From Beroe forskalii (taxonomy: Eukaryota; Ctenophora; Nuda; Beroida; Beroidae): DNA of 64,000 nt. Under the pieces are notes generated by a model. The model was not told the origin of the DNA. It was given only the letters and a program-made list of their open reading frames with translations, and ran no database searches. The position numbers and the translations under genes were made by a program. Location: assembly GCA_011033025.1 (NCBI GenBank), contig WFMF01000287.1, positions 62,001-126,000 on the forward strand, written 5' to 3'. Below are positions 1 through 11,365 of this stretch, piece after piece. The first letter of the stretch is position 1. Every line of letters begins with the position of its first letter.

Positions 1-24
1 ATAACAAGCTAAACTCCCTCTCAC

Positions 25-234
25 CGAGGCAGGAAGGAATGGAGAGGGTAGCCCCATCATCAGCTTCAGAGCAGGAGACACTATCCGGCGCCCCGGCCGG
101 GAGTTCCAGTCCTCCCGAGCACACGATGGAGATACTGAAGCCCACCTTGAGGTACTTGACACCCCCAGACTCCACCACCCCAGTGCTGTCCAGCTGGGTG
201 TTGGTGGTGTCGTAGCTGGACAACCGACACATTT
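25..234 (-). CDS. Exon 4 of sushi-like gene: module 3
   Basis: The acceptor CCCCTCAG precedes 234 and the donor GTGAGAG follows 25. It encodes MCRLSSYDTTN through SIPSC, again with four cysteines. The open donor shows that further exons lie off the window. Confidence 0.65.
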
Positions 235-3200
235 CTGAGGGGAGGATGGTGTCAAGATGGGTTAGTGAAAGGATTGCTTGCTACAGCCAACATTCCTTCA
301 AACATCCACCAGCTTCATTAGTGGTCAGACAGTTGGTAAAATGAAAGATACCTAGTTGCCCATTGCCAAATATTCATCCGAGCGTAAGGAAAAAGTGGGA
401 TGGTAAAATGAGGAGGTGTCCATTAACTGAATGAAGGCTTGATTACACTTCCTTAACTGCCATTGGCTTGATTACTTGGATCTTTGGAATCCTTTCATTG
501 GCCGTACGGCTGTTGGAATTATAGTAAAACCTTTAAAATAAAGTGTAGAAAATAATTCAAACAATAATTCAAACGAATAATAATTCATTGATATTAATTT
601 TTAATTCTCAATATCCACATCAGCATAGGATGCATTACATAAGACCTTCTTACGCCGACAGGATATCATCTCAAGTAGAATTTAATCTCAAGTTTTTCCA
701 GAACACTGCCAAATAAAATTCATTCTAGCTAATGAGAGCAGCAAGCACAATCGCTTATAAAAATAGAGGCTTGCATGACGTTCAAACGTTTTGTCATGTT
801 TTGAATTTTACACAAGTTTTTTGAAAGCAACCACAATGTAGGAGAAAAACAAGCAAGCAAATATCTAAATATGCATTGAGCTTGTATCTCGGGAGCACGA
901 GATTATCGACTAAATAAGATTTGCTAATATCTGGACAAAGCTAAACATTGAGTAGTCAAATGACAAATTAAGACCTTGATTCTTGAAAAAACGCATATAA
1001 ATCATGATTTGTGAAGGATTGAGTTCTGATTGACTTACTTTTACACACAGCGTCAGCAGTCCACGTCTCACACATCTGATCTGAACTCTGACCGTACATC
1101 TGGGAGTAGGGGGCTTCACACTGGATGGTGACGGGGGTATAGGCTGGCAGCGCAGTGTTCGTTACATCCGTACCACCTTCCCAAAACACTGTGTGCGGGT
1201 CGTTTATCTCAACCAGCTTATTACACTTAGCTGAAAACAGGGGATACAGGTTAATCATTACAATTAGCTTAAAACAGGTTAATTATCTTTATCACACTTA
1301 TTGCACTTATTACACTTAGCTGGAAACAGGGGGTAAAGGTTTAATTATTCGAGGTAGTCTGGCGAGTCAGAGTGAAGTGATGCAGATTGATTTTGGCCAC
1401 CTCAACCGTAGTTAGTCGATGACTCATGTTATAGGTGATCAATAATAATGATCAAATTAATGGCCATGTTATACCCTAGAGAATTCTTTGTTATGTAGTA
1501 ACTGCTACGTATATCAGTATATCTATTATTGTGCCTCTATCAAAAGTTCATAGCAGACACAACGATTGAATGATACACTCCACATTTTGATAAGCCTGTT
1601 TTAACCAGTTTCCAATTCATGACTTCTAAAGTATACGAAGTATCTACATTCTACAGCTAAGGTTCTGAGTATGAAGCTTCATGAAACAAGGAACTTTGCC
1701 AATCATTGTCATAACTTCCAAAACGTAGATATTTAGATACTTTATTACAGATCCAGTACCAGGAGCCTGACTGTCACTAGAACAAGTAGATATTACCCAG
1801 GAATTCTGGATAATCCCCTGCAGTAGGTACACTTCGTTATGAGGTCAGTAGTGAGTCAGTAACTCAAGGAGTCAGCATCTCCTGCTTCTGTACATTAGGT
1901 GTAGTTAATATATCGTGAGGCAGGCTAAGGACTCGGAGCTGTATGCATCCAATAATAGCGATAATCCTGAGTCTACAATATGTGGGCATACAGATCGTAT
2001 TGTGCCCTTAGTTGACTTCTATCTCTTGTGGGTATATGATAGCGGGCTTTGTATAATAACTCCATTTTAATGGACTTGGTGGAGTGTGAAATATATCAGT
2101 CATAACTCATGAAATGGGAAGGAAAGTTGTACGCATAAGGCCATGGAATCTAAACTTTAAACTGTGGAATCTAAACTTTAAACTGTGGAATGGGATGTCA
2201 AGCGCTCCAGATAGCAGCTTATTCGATAAATAACTAAATAACAACAGGCTTATACAAGAATGGTTCATGTTAAAATACGATAACATAAGTAAAATTATTT
2301 GCGAGTTACCGATCTTGATAAATGCAATCCATTTATTAGCATCCCAATCAACTTATTAAGACGTCCCATGCGCTGTGAATTCTTATTTTTCATCACATCA
2401 GAATGCGGATACCATCATAATATTCAATAGATCAAACCCTGCTCCATGACATGACGTGACACTATATTTAAATGTAATCGTAGAACCAAAGCCATAAGGA
2501 GCTCAGGGAGCTAAGTAATAACGGTTGTCATGGCAACTGATTCTATTTGAATGATTTGATTTACCATAGGAATGATTTAGACATACACTGGTAGAATTAA
2601 CAATAAAGGTACATGGGTTCTACACTCAAGGTGTGCGTATACAGACATACAGTGTGCAGGGCATGTACCTAAGTGTGGAGCTGTGAGTACCTGTATTTCG
2701 AGTGTATAGCATAAAACATGGGAAGGTTTACACCAATTTACACGGTAACTTAATATGTCCTGAGATCTTATTGTGTTGCAAATTTACTCCACTACCCTAT
2801 AGGCTGGGTTAACATGTCAAGGTTACATCACTTGAGAATGGAAGATGATATAAGAATTACGATAAATGAAACATAACTGAGGTTTCAGGATTAAAAAATT
2901 GACCCCAGTTGAATTTGAAAATTATTGAGCTTTTGTACCAGCTTAAGTGAAGAAGTGAAAGCATGCAATTTGTACATATATATTCGAATTATAACTTCCA
3001 AATCGAAATGAAGCAATAGTGATAAAGTGAACCCACCAACACAGTAAGGCAGATTTTCAGTCTGGGAAGATCCGCCACTAGGACATGTGTAAGAAGTTGA
3101 AGTTCCATATTCAAATGCTTGATTAGTTGAGTCCACACAACTGAAACCAACAGCAGTGATAGAAAAACAGTCCGTTAAGATTGCTTATATTATGAAATAT

Positions 3201-3511
3201 TTTTGATGAAAGAACGAACAAGATCATTGATCAATGTTCCAAAATAATTTATTATTTCCATTCACTTTGAATCTTTATGGATGCTAATTGCAACGGAATG
3301 TTTCTTATTTTGCAATAAATTCTTACCCTATTGAAATAGAAGTATTCTCAGCTATTACTACTGTTTGAGTCCCACCATTATTAGCATTAGACACGAACGT
3401 ATCATCTGTGGTGACAGCTACTGAGCTTGTATCTTGATTGATATAAGTGCATGTCCCAGATCCTAATCCAGATCTCAGCAATGTGATCAAAAGTAGACTT
3501 CTGAGAATCAT
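25..3511 (-). CDS. Secreted or cell-surface protein with sushi-like modules, 5' part of gene
   Basis: Four exons join in frame on the minus strand: 3327-3511, 3037-3140, 1039-1230 and 25-234, all with GT-AG junctions. The ATG at 3509-3511 opens a hydrophobic signal peptide (MILRSLLLITLL, then RSGLGSG). Three modules follow, each with four cysteines spaced like C-x(about 36)-C-x(about 15)-C-x(about 10)-C, which resembles CCP/sushi folds. Module 1 is split by an intron between its first and second cysteines; modules 2 and 3 are one exon each. The last exon ends at a good donor, so the gene continues beyond the left edge. No transmembrane segment is seen in this part. An extracellular adhesion, complement-like or receptor role is inferred from the modules only; the specific family is not recognised. 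Confidence 0.7.
235..1038 (-). other. Intron of sushi-like gene
   Basis: AT-rich and non-coding; I see no gene or clear repeat in it. Confidence 0.6.
1039..1230 (-). CDS. Exon 3 of sushi-like gene: module 2
   Basis: The acceptor TTTTCAG precedes 1230 and the donor GTAAGT follows 1039. It encodes a complete four-cysteine module from AKCNKLVEIN to TADAVCK. The same exon phase as the next module suggests module-by-exon duplication. Confidence 0.65.
1231..3036 (-). other. Intron of sushi-like gene
   Basis: Non-coding. The only structure noticed is a short direct duplication of about 21 bases near 2142-2188. An unrecognised extra exon cannot be excluded. Confidence 0.55.
3037..3140 (-). CDS. Exon 2 of sushi-like gene: rest of module 1
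   Basis: The acceptor ends TTTCAG before 3140 and the donor after 3037 is GTGGGT. It encodes CVDSTNQAFEYGTSTSYTC through NLPYC, that is cysteines 2 to 4 of module 1. Confidence 0.65.
3327..3511 (-). CDS. Exon 1 of sushi-like gene: signal peptide and start of module 1
   Basis: Starts at the ATG at 3509-3511 with a leucine-rich signal peptide, then the first cysteine of module 1 in the segment GTCTYINQ. The donor after 3327 reads GTAAGAA. The exon leaves two bases, which combine with exon 2 to give GCVDSTN. Confidence 0.7.
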
Positions 3512-4452
3512 ACTATATAGGTAGGTATAGCAGTTAAAAGTAATCCCAAAATGATTCTTAAAAATGAGTGGCACACACACCTAACTGAGCTTAGCCAATA
3601 TAAAAAACTGCGTGGCAAGCAGATGAAGTTAAACTTGTCTTAAATTTTTTTTTCTACTCATGACATTTGTTCTCATGGTCCATACTTAACTCTTCCTAGT
3701 GTACCATACCCAATCCCAAACCCTAACAGAGACTCTAAATATTATGTGGATGTGAGATAACTATATCCACAGGTGAAGATAAAGTGTTTTAAGGTCATGA
3801 GGTTAAAAGCCTGGGCTAACGTTATGGTCTGGATAGAGTTAAGGTCAAGACCATTCAAAAGAAATAAGAGATCCATCCCAAAGAAAAAATAATAACCTTT
3901 TACTTTGCCAACGACAAAATTTCAAAGTATTCTGCAAGGCAATAGGATTATTATCATTTAAGGATAAATTTGCTTGAAAGACTCTAACTAAATCAATTGA
4001 TCTATTTCAGCCAATATAACAGAGACAGCTTTTAATTATAGTGTTCTAGCATAGCCATAGGATCCCAAATTTATCTTGAGACTGAACAGTGAACAGTCAC
4101 CATCTAAGTAAATGGATAATGGTTAAAACATGTTGCACTGTAGAATCAAACAACTATTTTCATAGGGACTTCTTTGTTAACTTACTCAGAAATAGGACGA
4201 AGCATGTGGTGATGAACATTCTTTGATTATATCGAATTATTACAAGAAACATGATATCTCAATTGTTAAAGAATGTTTGTCAACCACTCTTCTTGTCCTA
4301 TATCACTTTTTGCTTTTGCATTGTATCATTGGGTGCTTGCCAAAATCCTGATAAAGAAGTAAAGATAGGATGGGCAATTTTAGGAATATTGGGCACAATC
4401 CACTTTGATACTGGCTCCAAAACGAGGACCAGCTGGATGAAGATTTTTAAGG
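3512..4452. other. Intergenic spacer
   Basis: Lies between the start of the sushi-like gene and the end of the TTLL gene, both on the minus strand, so it should hold the TTLL 3' end and the sushi-gene promoter. No defined motif is recognised. A short plus-strand frame at 4251-4469 has no supporting context. Confidence 0.5.
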
Positions 4453-6063
4453 TCAGCTGGCTTGTCTGAGACCTGACAAAGTGTTCCAGTTAACTGTAGT
4501 TCTCTCGTATAGCTGTCTTCTTTGGGGGGATGAGAACTTGAAGTGGGACTCTGATATCTTGAGGGTGTTTCTAATCTCAGAAACAGCTTTGAATATATCT
4601 GTTACTCCCTTAGAGTAGATTTGTGAGTCATTGGATATGGGGTAAGTGAGGAAGAAGCCACCAACTTTGTAGTCCTTGTAATTCACTGAATTAGCTGAGT
4701 TTACAGTGCTCTTGAAGGAGTTACTACTGTGTGAACGCATGGAGTGTTCACACAGGGAAACTGGTGTTCTGATAGTCTTTGTTGATTTCACTGACTCTGT
4801 GTCTATAGAGAGGCTACTTTTCATTAACAGGGTAGAACTGTTTGGAATGTCAGGAATTTTGGTCTTCTTCTCCATTTTTGGTTTATTGCTACAGTTTTCA
4901 CTCTCATTAGGGTCCATTATAAACCTGCTCCTGAATACATCATCAAAGTCACTGTCTTCCTCATCTTTTTCATCTTCTTCTTTCTTCCTAGTATTATTTT
5001 TAGAGTGATTAATGTCCCGTTTTTTGTGTTCAGTGGTAGGCCGATATATAGTCATCTTTTGTCGGGCAAGTTCCAGAAAGTCCACCAACATGGGCAGCTT
5101 AACACTGACATCTGCAGCACAGTCATTCCCTAGAGCAGGAGTGAAGTTCACCTCAAGCAACCAGGGTTTCAGTTTCTGGTCTAAAATGATATCAAAACCA
5201 TAGAGTTCGATGCTTTGTTTTGCATATTCTGGAATTGCATTAGCCTGCATTAGAATTGTGAGGGATATCACATGTTTTATCCTCTCCCATATGAGCCGGT
5301 CATCAATGCTGCACTGCTGGAAATATGCCCGCAGTTGAGAAATGGTCCACTTGCAGCCTGCACCAATACGTTCTTTCTCTGTGTTATAGCTAGGCCCATT
5401 CCTATTAATTGAAGTGTTGGTGAGGTGTGCATACTTGTTGTGGAGCACACTTCCTATGTACTTTTCTGTGCTAAACCGCACCAGACCATCTTGATGAATG
5501 TATATCCTTAGAGGATGGTAGCTTGTTGCAACAGCATAAATTCTCAGGTCAAACTTATACCCACCAATAAGGTAAGGATTGTCAATGTATCTCTGGACAA
5601 CTGTGGACCCTTCATATAGGAGATCACTGAGGCAATCAAATAGAAATATCCCTCTTCCACGAGACAAATCAGATGGCTTACAGATCCATGTCTGCTTTCC
5701 CTTTTTATTTTGCACTTTTGTAAAGTAGGAGAGGAACTTCGTGTAGTCATTAGGTAGATTATAGGAGGCAGGAAAAAAGTTATAAACAGATCCATAGACC
5801 ATTCGCATCCTTTTGAGACATCGAGCTAATGAATCTTTTCTAGTAATAGTATTTCCCTTGGGAAAATGGTTCAGTATCTGCCATCTCTTCACATTCCTAT
5901 AGTCTGAATTAGTAAATCCACAAGCTTTCCAATAAAGATTCCAGTTATTGTGATTATGCTTTCCAGTGGCCTCTTTAAACTGGCCTTGATGAAATGCTTT
6001 TGATAGCAACTGTGGAATGTCTTGGTCTTTTTTGTAGAGCAACCAAGATGGCTTCTGATTCAT
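4453..6063 (-). CDS. TTLL2: Tubulin polyglutamylase of the TTLL2 type, intronless
   Basis: A 536-residue open frame from ATG (6061-6063) to TGA (4453-4455), without introns. It has the TTL-family ATP-grasp core. WNLYWKACGF is at about 41-50, the lysine/glycine loop WICKPSDLSRGRGI at 126-139, KFDLRIY at 170-176, HLTNTSINR at 213-221, GFDIILD at 289-295, and the metal/ATP-binding WLLEVNFTPAL at 301-311. Family members add glutamates to tubulin tails in cilia and flagella. The pattern of the N-terminal half and the order of motifs match TTLL2 best by recall. After about residue 340 the tail is low-complexity, rich in Lys, Glu, Asp and Ser, as is common in this family. All visible catalytic motifs are intact, so this looks functional; the lack of introns may reflect an old retrocopy. 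Confidence 0.88.
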   Translation of the reverse strand: MNQKPSWLLYKKDQDIPQLLSKAFHQGQFKEATGKHNHNNWNLYWKACGFTNSDYRNVKRWQILNHFPKGNTITRKDSLARCLKRMRMVYGSVYNFFPASYNLPNDYTKFLSYFTKVQNKKGKQTWICKPSDLSRGRGIFLFDCLSDLLYEGSTVVQRYIDNPYLIGGYKFDLRIYAVATSYHPLRIYIHQDGLVRFSTEKYIGSVLHNKYAHLTNTSINRNGPSYNTEKERIGAGCKWTISQLRAYFQQCSIDDRLIWERIKHVISLTILMQANAIPEYAKQSIELYGFDIILDQKLKPWLLEVNFTPALGNDCAADVSVKLPMLVDFLELARQKMTIYRPTTEHKKRDINHSKNNTRKKEEDEKDEEDSDFDDVFRSRFIMDPNESENCSNKPKMEKKTKIPDIPNSSTLLMKSSLSIDTESVKSTKTIRTPVSLCEHSMRSHSSNSFKSTVNSANSVNYKDYKVGGFFLTYPISNDSQIYSKGVTDIFKAVSEIRNTLKISESHFKFSSPQRRQLYERTTVNWNTLSGLRQAS

Positions 6064-6800
6064 TTTTGAGCATTAAATATTGTCAGGTGGTAGTATTGTT
6101 GTCCATTGATCAATTGCACTAACTGATTGAAAAAATGAGTATCTAGTGGCAATATTAATGCAATTTTATGGACGTGCTTGTCCGTTGTTAGATCATTTTA
6201 AAACATGAATACCTCAAATTTAAAAAATGTTTTAAAAAGTAGTTACTATGTTTTCATACAACACAATCAGAAACAAAGTACAGTACAATCAAGATATACA
6301 AAACATATAAAAATAGCATAAATCAAATAATATATTTGAATCAAATACTTGAATTATTGAATCAAATATTTGAATGAATATTTTTGATGGACTTATTATT
6401 ATTCATCATGATTTTCTTTAAAATGTAATCTTTAATCTAACTTAAGATGTATCAAAGTGAACCCTATAAAATACTTAGCATTGTTCAAATCCCATAAAAC
6501 AAAACAATCATTCAAATCCTCAATCTGATGAAATGATGTGCATAAATGATGCACACTGACAATATTCCATAAATAAAATAGAAAATAGAATAATTTATGG
6601 TATTAAACCATCACGCTTCCTTTCATTGTATCAAAATATTAGCTTTCACGTAAAACACACCTTTTAACCTAGGTGTCCACTTATTCAATTTTCTAGAACA
6701 TTTAAAAATCAAATAACAGAATTAATCTAGAACTGTTGATATGATAGTTTTATGAGATAGCAGTGAAATAACGGGAGAATAATAGTGAAATAGCAATTTT
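6064..6800. other. AT-rich intergenic sequence
   Basis: Upstream of the TTLL gene and therefore likely to include its promoter. It is very AT-rich with A/T runs and the short repeats TTGAATCAAATA near 6335-6375. No coding potential seen. Confidence 0.5.
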
Positions 6801-6804
6801 CAGT

Positions 6805-7163
6805 ATCGACGGACGTTGCCCGTTTGTTTCTTTTGACTAGACAGCTTGCTAAACACGTATATCCCTGTCTGCGTTGCGCGGCGCGCTTCCCCGTAGGGAA
6901 GCGCCGCGCGCGTACACACACCTATGCGGGCTTAGGAACTAGACAGCAAAAGCCTAAAGTGACGTCCAAATGTGGAACGTTGCGCCGCGCGCAAAATCCT
7001 ACGATTTTCATTATCAACAGCTGCAGCGCCGCGCGTTGCCCTAACCTGGACCCTAGTTACACGCACCGAGTGCGCGGCGCGGCATACGCTAAAGTCGTTT
7101 CGCGACGCCCCTGGTTAGGGAAACGCCGCGCAGCGTCTCAGGATGCGATGTTACCTTGCTAAA

Positions 7164-7249
<86 letters not shown>

Positions 7250-7440
7250 TGCGGGCTTTGTCAGACGTTGTCAGACTCCGGTTCGCCTTCGGCGGGCGCG
7301 CGCGCGTCCGCCGAAATATGGAAATAATGGTCAGACAACGTCTGATTGCTAAAGGCTAAACACGTATAACCCTGTTATCGTCGTAGGGAAGCGCGCGGCG
7401 CGTACACACACCTATGCGGGCTTAGAAAGGTTCAGTTTAT
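6805..7440. repeat. GC-rich dispersed repeat (family R) with CA microsatellite
   Basis: A sharply GC- and CpG-rich block in AT-rich DNA. It contains GACGGACGTTGCCCGT, GTGACGTCCAAATGTGGAAC and many GCGCGGCGC tracts. The phrase CACACACCTATGCGGGCTT occurs three times (near 6914, 7240 and 7405), showing internal duplication. The same phrases recur at 52270-52570 and 57600-57920. Short frames across it, such as the TH-repeat frames, are artefacts of the repeat. Confidence 0.7.
7166..7247. repeat. (CA)n microsatellite, about 41 units
   Basis: An uninterrupted CA/AC run of about 82 bases inside the GC-rich repeat. Confidence 0.97.
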
Positions 7441-7449
7441 TCCTTTGGG

Positions 7450-8209
7450 AAGCGGCCTTCCAACTTGTGTCCAAGAAAGGCTCTATATTAAGGCGAAATG
7501 TAAGGTCACAATGCGCTGGGCTTGCTGCTTCCCTTAATGAACCATCAATCAGAGCTTGCAGATTGATGGTAACAATGAGTAATGGGCACCTGAGTTCAAT
7601 GGTGCGTATTAGTGTTATCTATTGTTCTTGATAATCGTCTATGTGAAGAGTGATGGTTAAATACCATTATCCTTATGTTATGTTGTTGTTATGTCTTGAA
7701 GAAATATTTCTTTTAAATTGAAATCAATCAGAGCTGCGATAGTAACCCTAGTCAGATTCATTTTTAGAGTAAGAAGTTAAAGTATAAGGAACTGAGCCTA
7801 GTAATTGACCACCTGCACCTTTCATTCTTTCAATTATAAAAGATTGTCAATGCAAATTCAATACAATATAAATCAACTTCTAAACAACACTACTAACTAC
7901 AATCAAATTTGAGAATGTTGTGTCACACTTTGTGGAGTTCCTGAAGAAGAGATATTTTATCTCGAAACTGACAGTTGATTAGCGGTGCAAAGTGTATGGG
8001 TTTGATTTCATATTTGAGAATTTTTTTGTTTCACTGAAATGATCAATCACTTCAAACAGGTATAGAATTATATTATCTTATTCATTATTGAATAAATGGG
8101 TTTTAAACTTAAATTGTTTTTGATGGAAAGAAATTGGGATTAAATGCACTACTAGCTCTGTAGTGATAGTTTTATGATTTATCTGAGAAATTATACAATA
8201 AGGCACCTG
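7450..8209. other. Intergenic, no gene seen
   Basis: Moderately AT-rich sequence with no recognisable gene. A short imperfect inverted pair around GAGCTTGCAGATTGATGG and its surroundings is the only structure noted. Confidence 0.4.
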
Positions 8210-8355
8210 CATCGTTCTGCGTCGATCGAATGAACTGATCAAATGAAGAACGGACACAATCGCTCGCGCTTGCTTTTTTTGCGCGGATGTCTTCGTAAAA
8301 GTGTATTGTGCACGTTTTTCATTTGATCAGTCCATTTGATCGACGCGGAACGATG
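8210..8355. mobile_element. Small inverted-repeat element (MITE-like), 146 bases
   Basis: The two ends are imperfect reverse complements over about 38 bases: CATCGTTCTGCGTCGATC at the left, GATCGACGCGGAACGATG at the right, both including a TGATCA segment. There is no coding capacity. The target duplication is not clear. Confidence 0.75.
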
Positions 8356-8859
8356 AAACCACCTAACAGTACATATTAACCAAGTGAAGCACTAGGTTGG
8401 GACATCTGAGGGGTTTGTCACCCTCTGTACAACATTAGATATATTGACTCTGTTACATGTCCTCTGAATAATACAAAACATTAATTACAGAATATCAAGG
8501 CAACCAATATTGTCATGAGTTAATCGTTACTCAGAGCTTTGGTGTCAGACTGCTGACTGGGGAACTGAGGCTGTCAAGCCTCCCCATATCCAAAAAATAA
8601 AAAATTTCCTCCGAACCAGAAATTTTTGCCCATTTCGCAGCCTACTCGCTTCACTCACAAAACTTTTGCCTATTTTGCTGTCTACTTGCCTCATTTTTGA
8701 AATTGATTCCATTTTGCCAGCGAAGCAAACAGGCCTCAAAATTGGCTTCTTCAATGATTACTATTAAGCAAAAGCTATTATTTTGATAAACTTGCAATAT
8801 CACGAACAGTCAGTCAATTGCATGTAGACTTTTTGATTTCAAATCCTACTGACACTGTC

Positions 8860-9530
8860 CTTCGACGCAGGCAAAATTTTCGAAAGTTTTACATACATTT
8901 CTAAGACTCTCACTGTGTCTTTGGCCAATTTAATAGCATAAATTGATAACAACAGCCCACCACAGGCGAAAATTTGGAAGGTTTTACCTCTGAGACTGTC
9001 TAGGTTCAATATTCAGTAACATAATTTGATCACAACAGCCCGCCGCAGGCGAAAATTTGGAACCTGTTTTACCTCTGAGACTGTCTAGGATCAATATTCA
9101 GTAACATAATTTGATCACAGCAGCCCGCCGCAGGCGAAAATTTGGAACCTGTTTTACCTCTGAGACTGTCTAGGATCAATTCAGCAACATAATTTGATCG
9201 CAACAACGAGCCGCAGTCGAAAAATTTGGAACCTGTTTTACCTCTGAGACTTTCTAGGATCATTCTAGCAGCATAATTTGATCATGACAGCCCGACGCAG
9301 GCGAAAATTTTAAGTTTTATTGAATATGAATTTGGTAAACGTAAGTTAATTACGTTTACCAAATTCATATTCAATAAAACTCGGTAATTTAGTTATAATT
9401 GGATTGATTACAAGTACAATATCCCGTAGCAGGCAAAAAATTTGAAAGTCTTACATCTGAAACTGTTTCTGAAATTATTCCTGACCAATTCAGCGACATC
9501 ACAACAGCCTGTCGAAGGCAAAAATTTTCA
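8860..9530. repeat. 84-base tandem repeat, about five good units plus diverged ones
   Basis: The landmark GCAGGCGAAAATTT recurs near 8963, 9046, 9131, 9215 (changed) and 9297, spaced 82-85 bases apart. Each unit also has CTCTGAGACTGTCTAGGATC. More diverged copies of the landmark occur near 8866, 9426 and 9511. Confidence 0.85.
9313..9381. repeat. Perfect hairpin, arms about 32 bases
   Basis: AGTTTTATTGAATATGAATT and the bases up to 9344 are repeated exactly in reverse complement up to 9381, with a loop of about five bases. It interrupts the 84-base tandem array. Confidence 0.9.
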
Positions 9531-9918
9531 AGGTTTTTCGCATCTGAATCAATTTAATTTTAATTTGTTCTCCCTGGGAAGGTGCTCACATGGAGGAATG
9601 ATGCCTCTGAAAATGCCAATTCAGATTGTGTGCATGCAGGCACGTTTTTGCACATTCCACACTTAATATCTTTCTGATACGGTTTATACATCCTAATTCT
9701 TATCACTGAAAACTGTTAGTTAGTACAGGAATGATTTGAAATTTCATTTATTAATTCATTCGAATGCAATTCGGGTAAAACACAGTACAGAAAATCAAAT
9801 TTTCTGTACTAGCTTTCTGCCGAGAATTTCCTCCGTTTTCCCCAAAAATTTCCTCCGTCTCAAAATTTCCTCCGAACCAGGTTTGCAGGTTCGCGGCTTT
9901 TTGGATATGGGCAAGCCT

Positions 9919-10566
9919 CATACAGCTGATTATGGCAAGTCACTAAACTGCAACTTTATTGTGTATGTTTGTTCAGTTCATACCTACAATATGCTCAAGT
10001 TTATGAGGGTTCACAATTTTTGTTTGAGAAAACAATCATATTTTGGCTTCCCCTGCTGACATAGGTTTACATATCCAGACTCTCTGAGTGGGTGCACGCG
10101 CCAGGCAAATGCCTATAGATAGTATTTTGCTGGTAGCCATTTTACCAGGCTTGATGATTGCCTTGGTAAAACTGTAAAAGGGATACCAGCAATTTATAGA
10201 TTGATAACAATGATGTGTCAAACTCCTGTGTGTGGCTTTTTCATGTTTGGTGCAATTGTCATGGCTCACTGGCTGATAATGATAGGCAGTGAGCAATGTT
10301 CATTGAAGCCAAGCATGAAAAACCGCTGCATAGGAGTTCCACATGCCCCTAAGATAGGAGTTTGGAAGTTCTAACCTCTATGTTATCTAAGTTCTAATGT
10401 ATGTTCTAATGTATGTTCTAATGTATGTTCTATTGTATGTTATCATTTTTAGTTTCACTCAAATTGTATCTAACTGAGCAATGTAAAGAGAAGGATACAT
10501 TGATGCATGAACTGGCCTTCATTATATAATCAAGTTGGAAGATTGATTGATTGAACAAAAGTCATC
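9919..10566. promoter_or_regulatory. Upstream region of the PMCA gene
   Basis: About 650 bases before the PMCA ATG, expected to hold the promoter, the 5' untranslated region or part of a first intron. A 14-base direct repeat (GTTCTAATGTATGT, four units) lies at 10391-10441. No core promoter motif is certain. Confidence 0.35.
10391..10441. repeat. 14-base tandem repeat, about four units
   Basis: GTTCTAATGTATGT repeated with one substitution in the last unit. Confidence 0.9.
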
Positions 10567-11365
10567 ATGCCTGAGAAGTTTGGGATCAACCTGACCCAGC
10601 TCAAGGATCTTATGGAAAATAGGGGGACAGATGGCAAAGATAAAATAGATAATGATTATGGAGGAACTGAAAAACTTGTTGAGTTATTAAAAGCAAATAT
10701 TCATACTGGCCTTGATGGAAATGATGCAGAAGAACTTGAAAACAGGGTTCAGGCATTTGGTAGGAATTATATACCCCCAAAGCCACCCAAAAGTTTCTTC
10801 TTATTAATGTGGGAAGCTGCACAGGATGTAACTTTAATTATATTAGTAGTAGCAGCTGTAATTGGAATTGTATTAGGTTTAACTGTAGAGGAAGATAAAG
10901 AAACTGGATGGATAGAAGGTGCAGCTATCTTGATATCTGTTTGCTTAGTCATTTTAGTAACTGCTGGCAATGACTGGTCTAAAGAAAGACAATTTAGGTC
11001 TCTTCAAACAAAAATTGATGATGACAATGCAATTTCAGTAATCAGAAACAGTGAATCACAAAAGGTTTTCACAAAAGAAATTGTGGTAGGTGATATTATC
11101 CAGTTAGGATATGGTGACATTTTGCCTGCTGATGGTATCTATCTCAGTGGTAATGATTTGAGAATAGATGAAAGTACACTCACAGGTGAAACTGATCAAA
11201 TCAAAAAATCAGCTGAAAAAGATCCAATGTTGCTGTCAGGAACTTCTGTTATGGAAGGTTCATGTAAAATGTTAGTGACAGCTGTTGGCCCTAATTCCCA
11301 AGCTGGAATCATTGTGTCATTAATTGAAGGAAGAGACTCTGATGAAGATTCTGATTCTGATTCTG
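10567..11365 (+). CDS. PMCA exon 1: N-terminus, TM1-TM2, actuator domain
   Basis: The ATG at 10567 opens [14 protein letters not shown]1 (about residues 86-105) and TM2 (about 118-133) are hydrophobic. The actuator domain runs through GDILPADG, then [10 protein letters not shown] and GTSVMEGSC. The usual TGES loop reads TGET. The exon ends in an Asp/Ser-rich linker before donor GTAAGG. Confidence 0.9.

Larger units (their letters stand above)
8576..9918. mobile_element. Possible inverted-repeat element with an internal tandem array, about 1.34 kb
   Basis: The left end AAGCCTCCCCATATCCAAAA (8576 on) is the near reverse complement of the right end, 9898-9918, which reads TTTTTGGATATGGGCAAGCC. 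The interior is mainly an 84-base tandem repeat plus a perfect hairpin. The phrase TTTCCTCCGAACCAG occurs in direct orientation near both ends. No transposase frame. Treating the whole as one element is inference. Confidence 0.5.

Noticed and set aside
4251..4469. 72-residue plus-strand frame with a hydrophobic N-terminus
   Set aside because: Overlaps the 3' end of the TTLL gene on the other strand and has no further support.
7143..7359. Frames rich in Thr-His repeats
   Set aside because: Direct translation of the CA microsatellite; no gene context.
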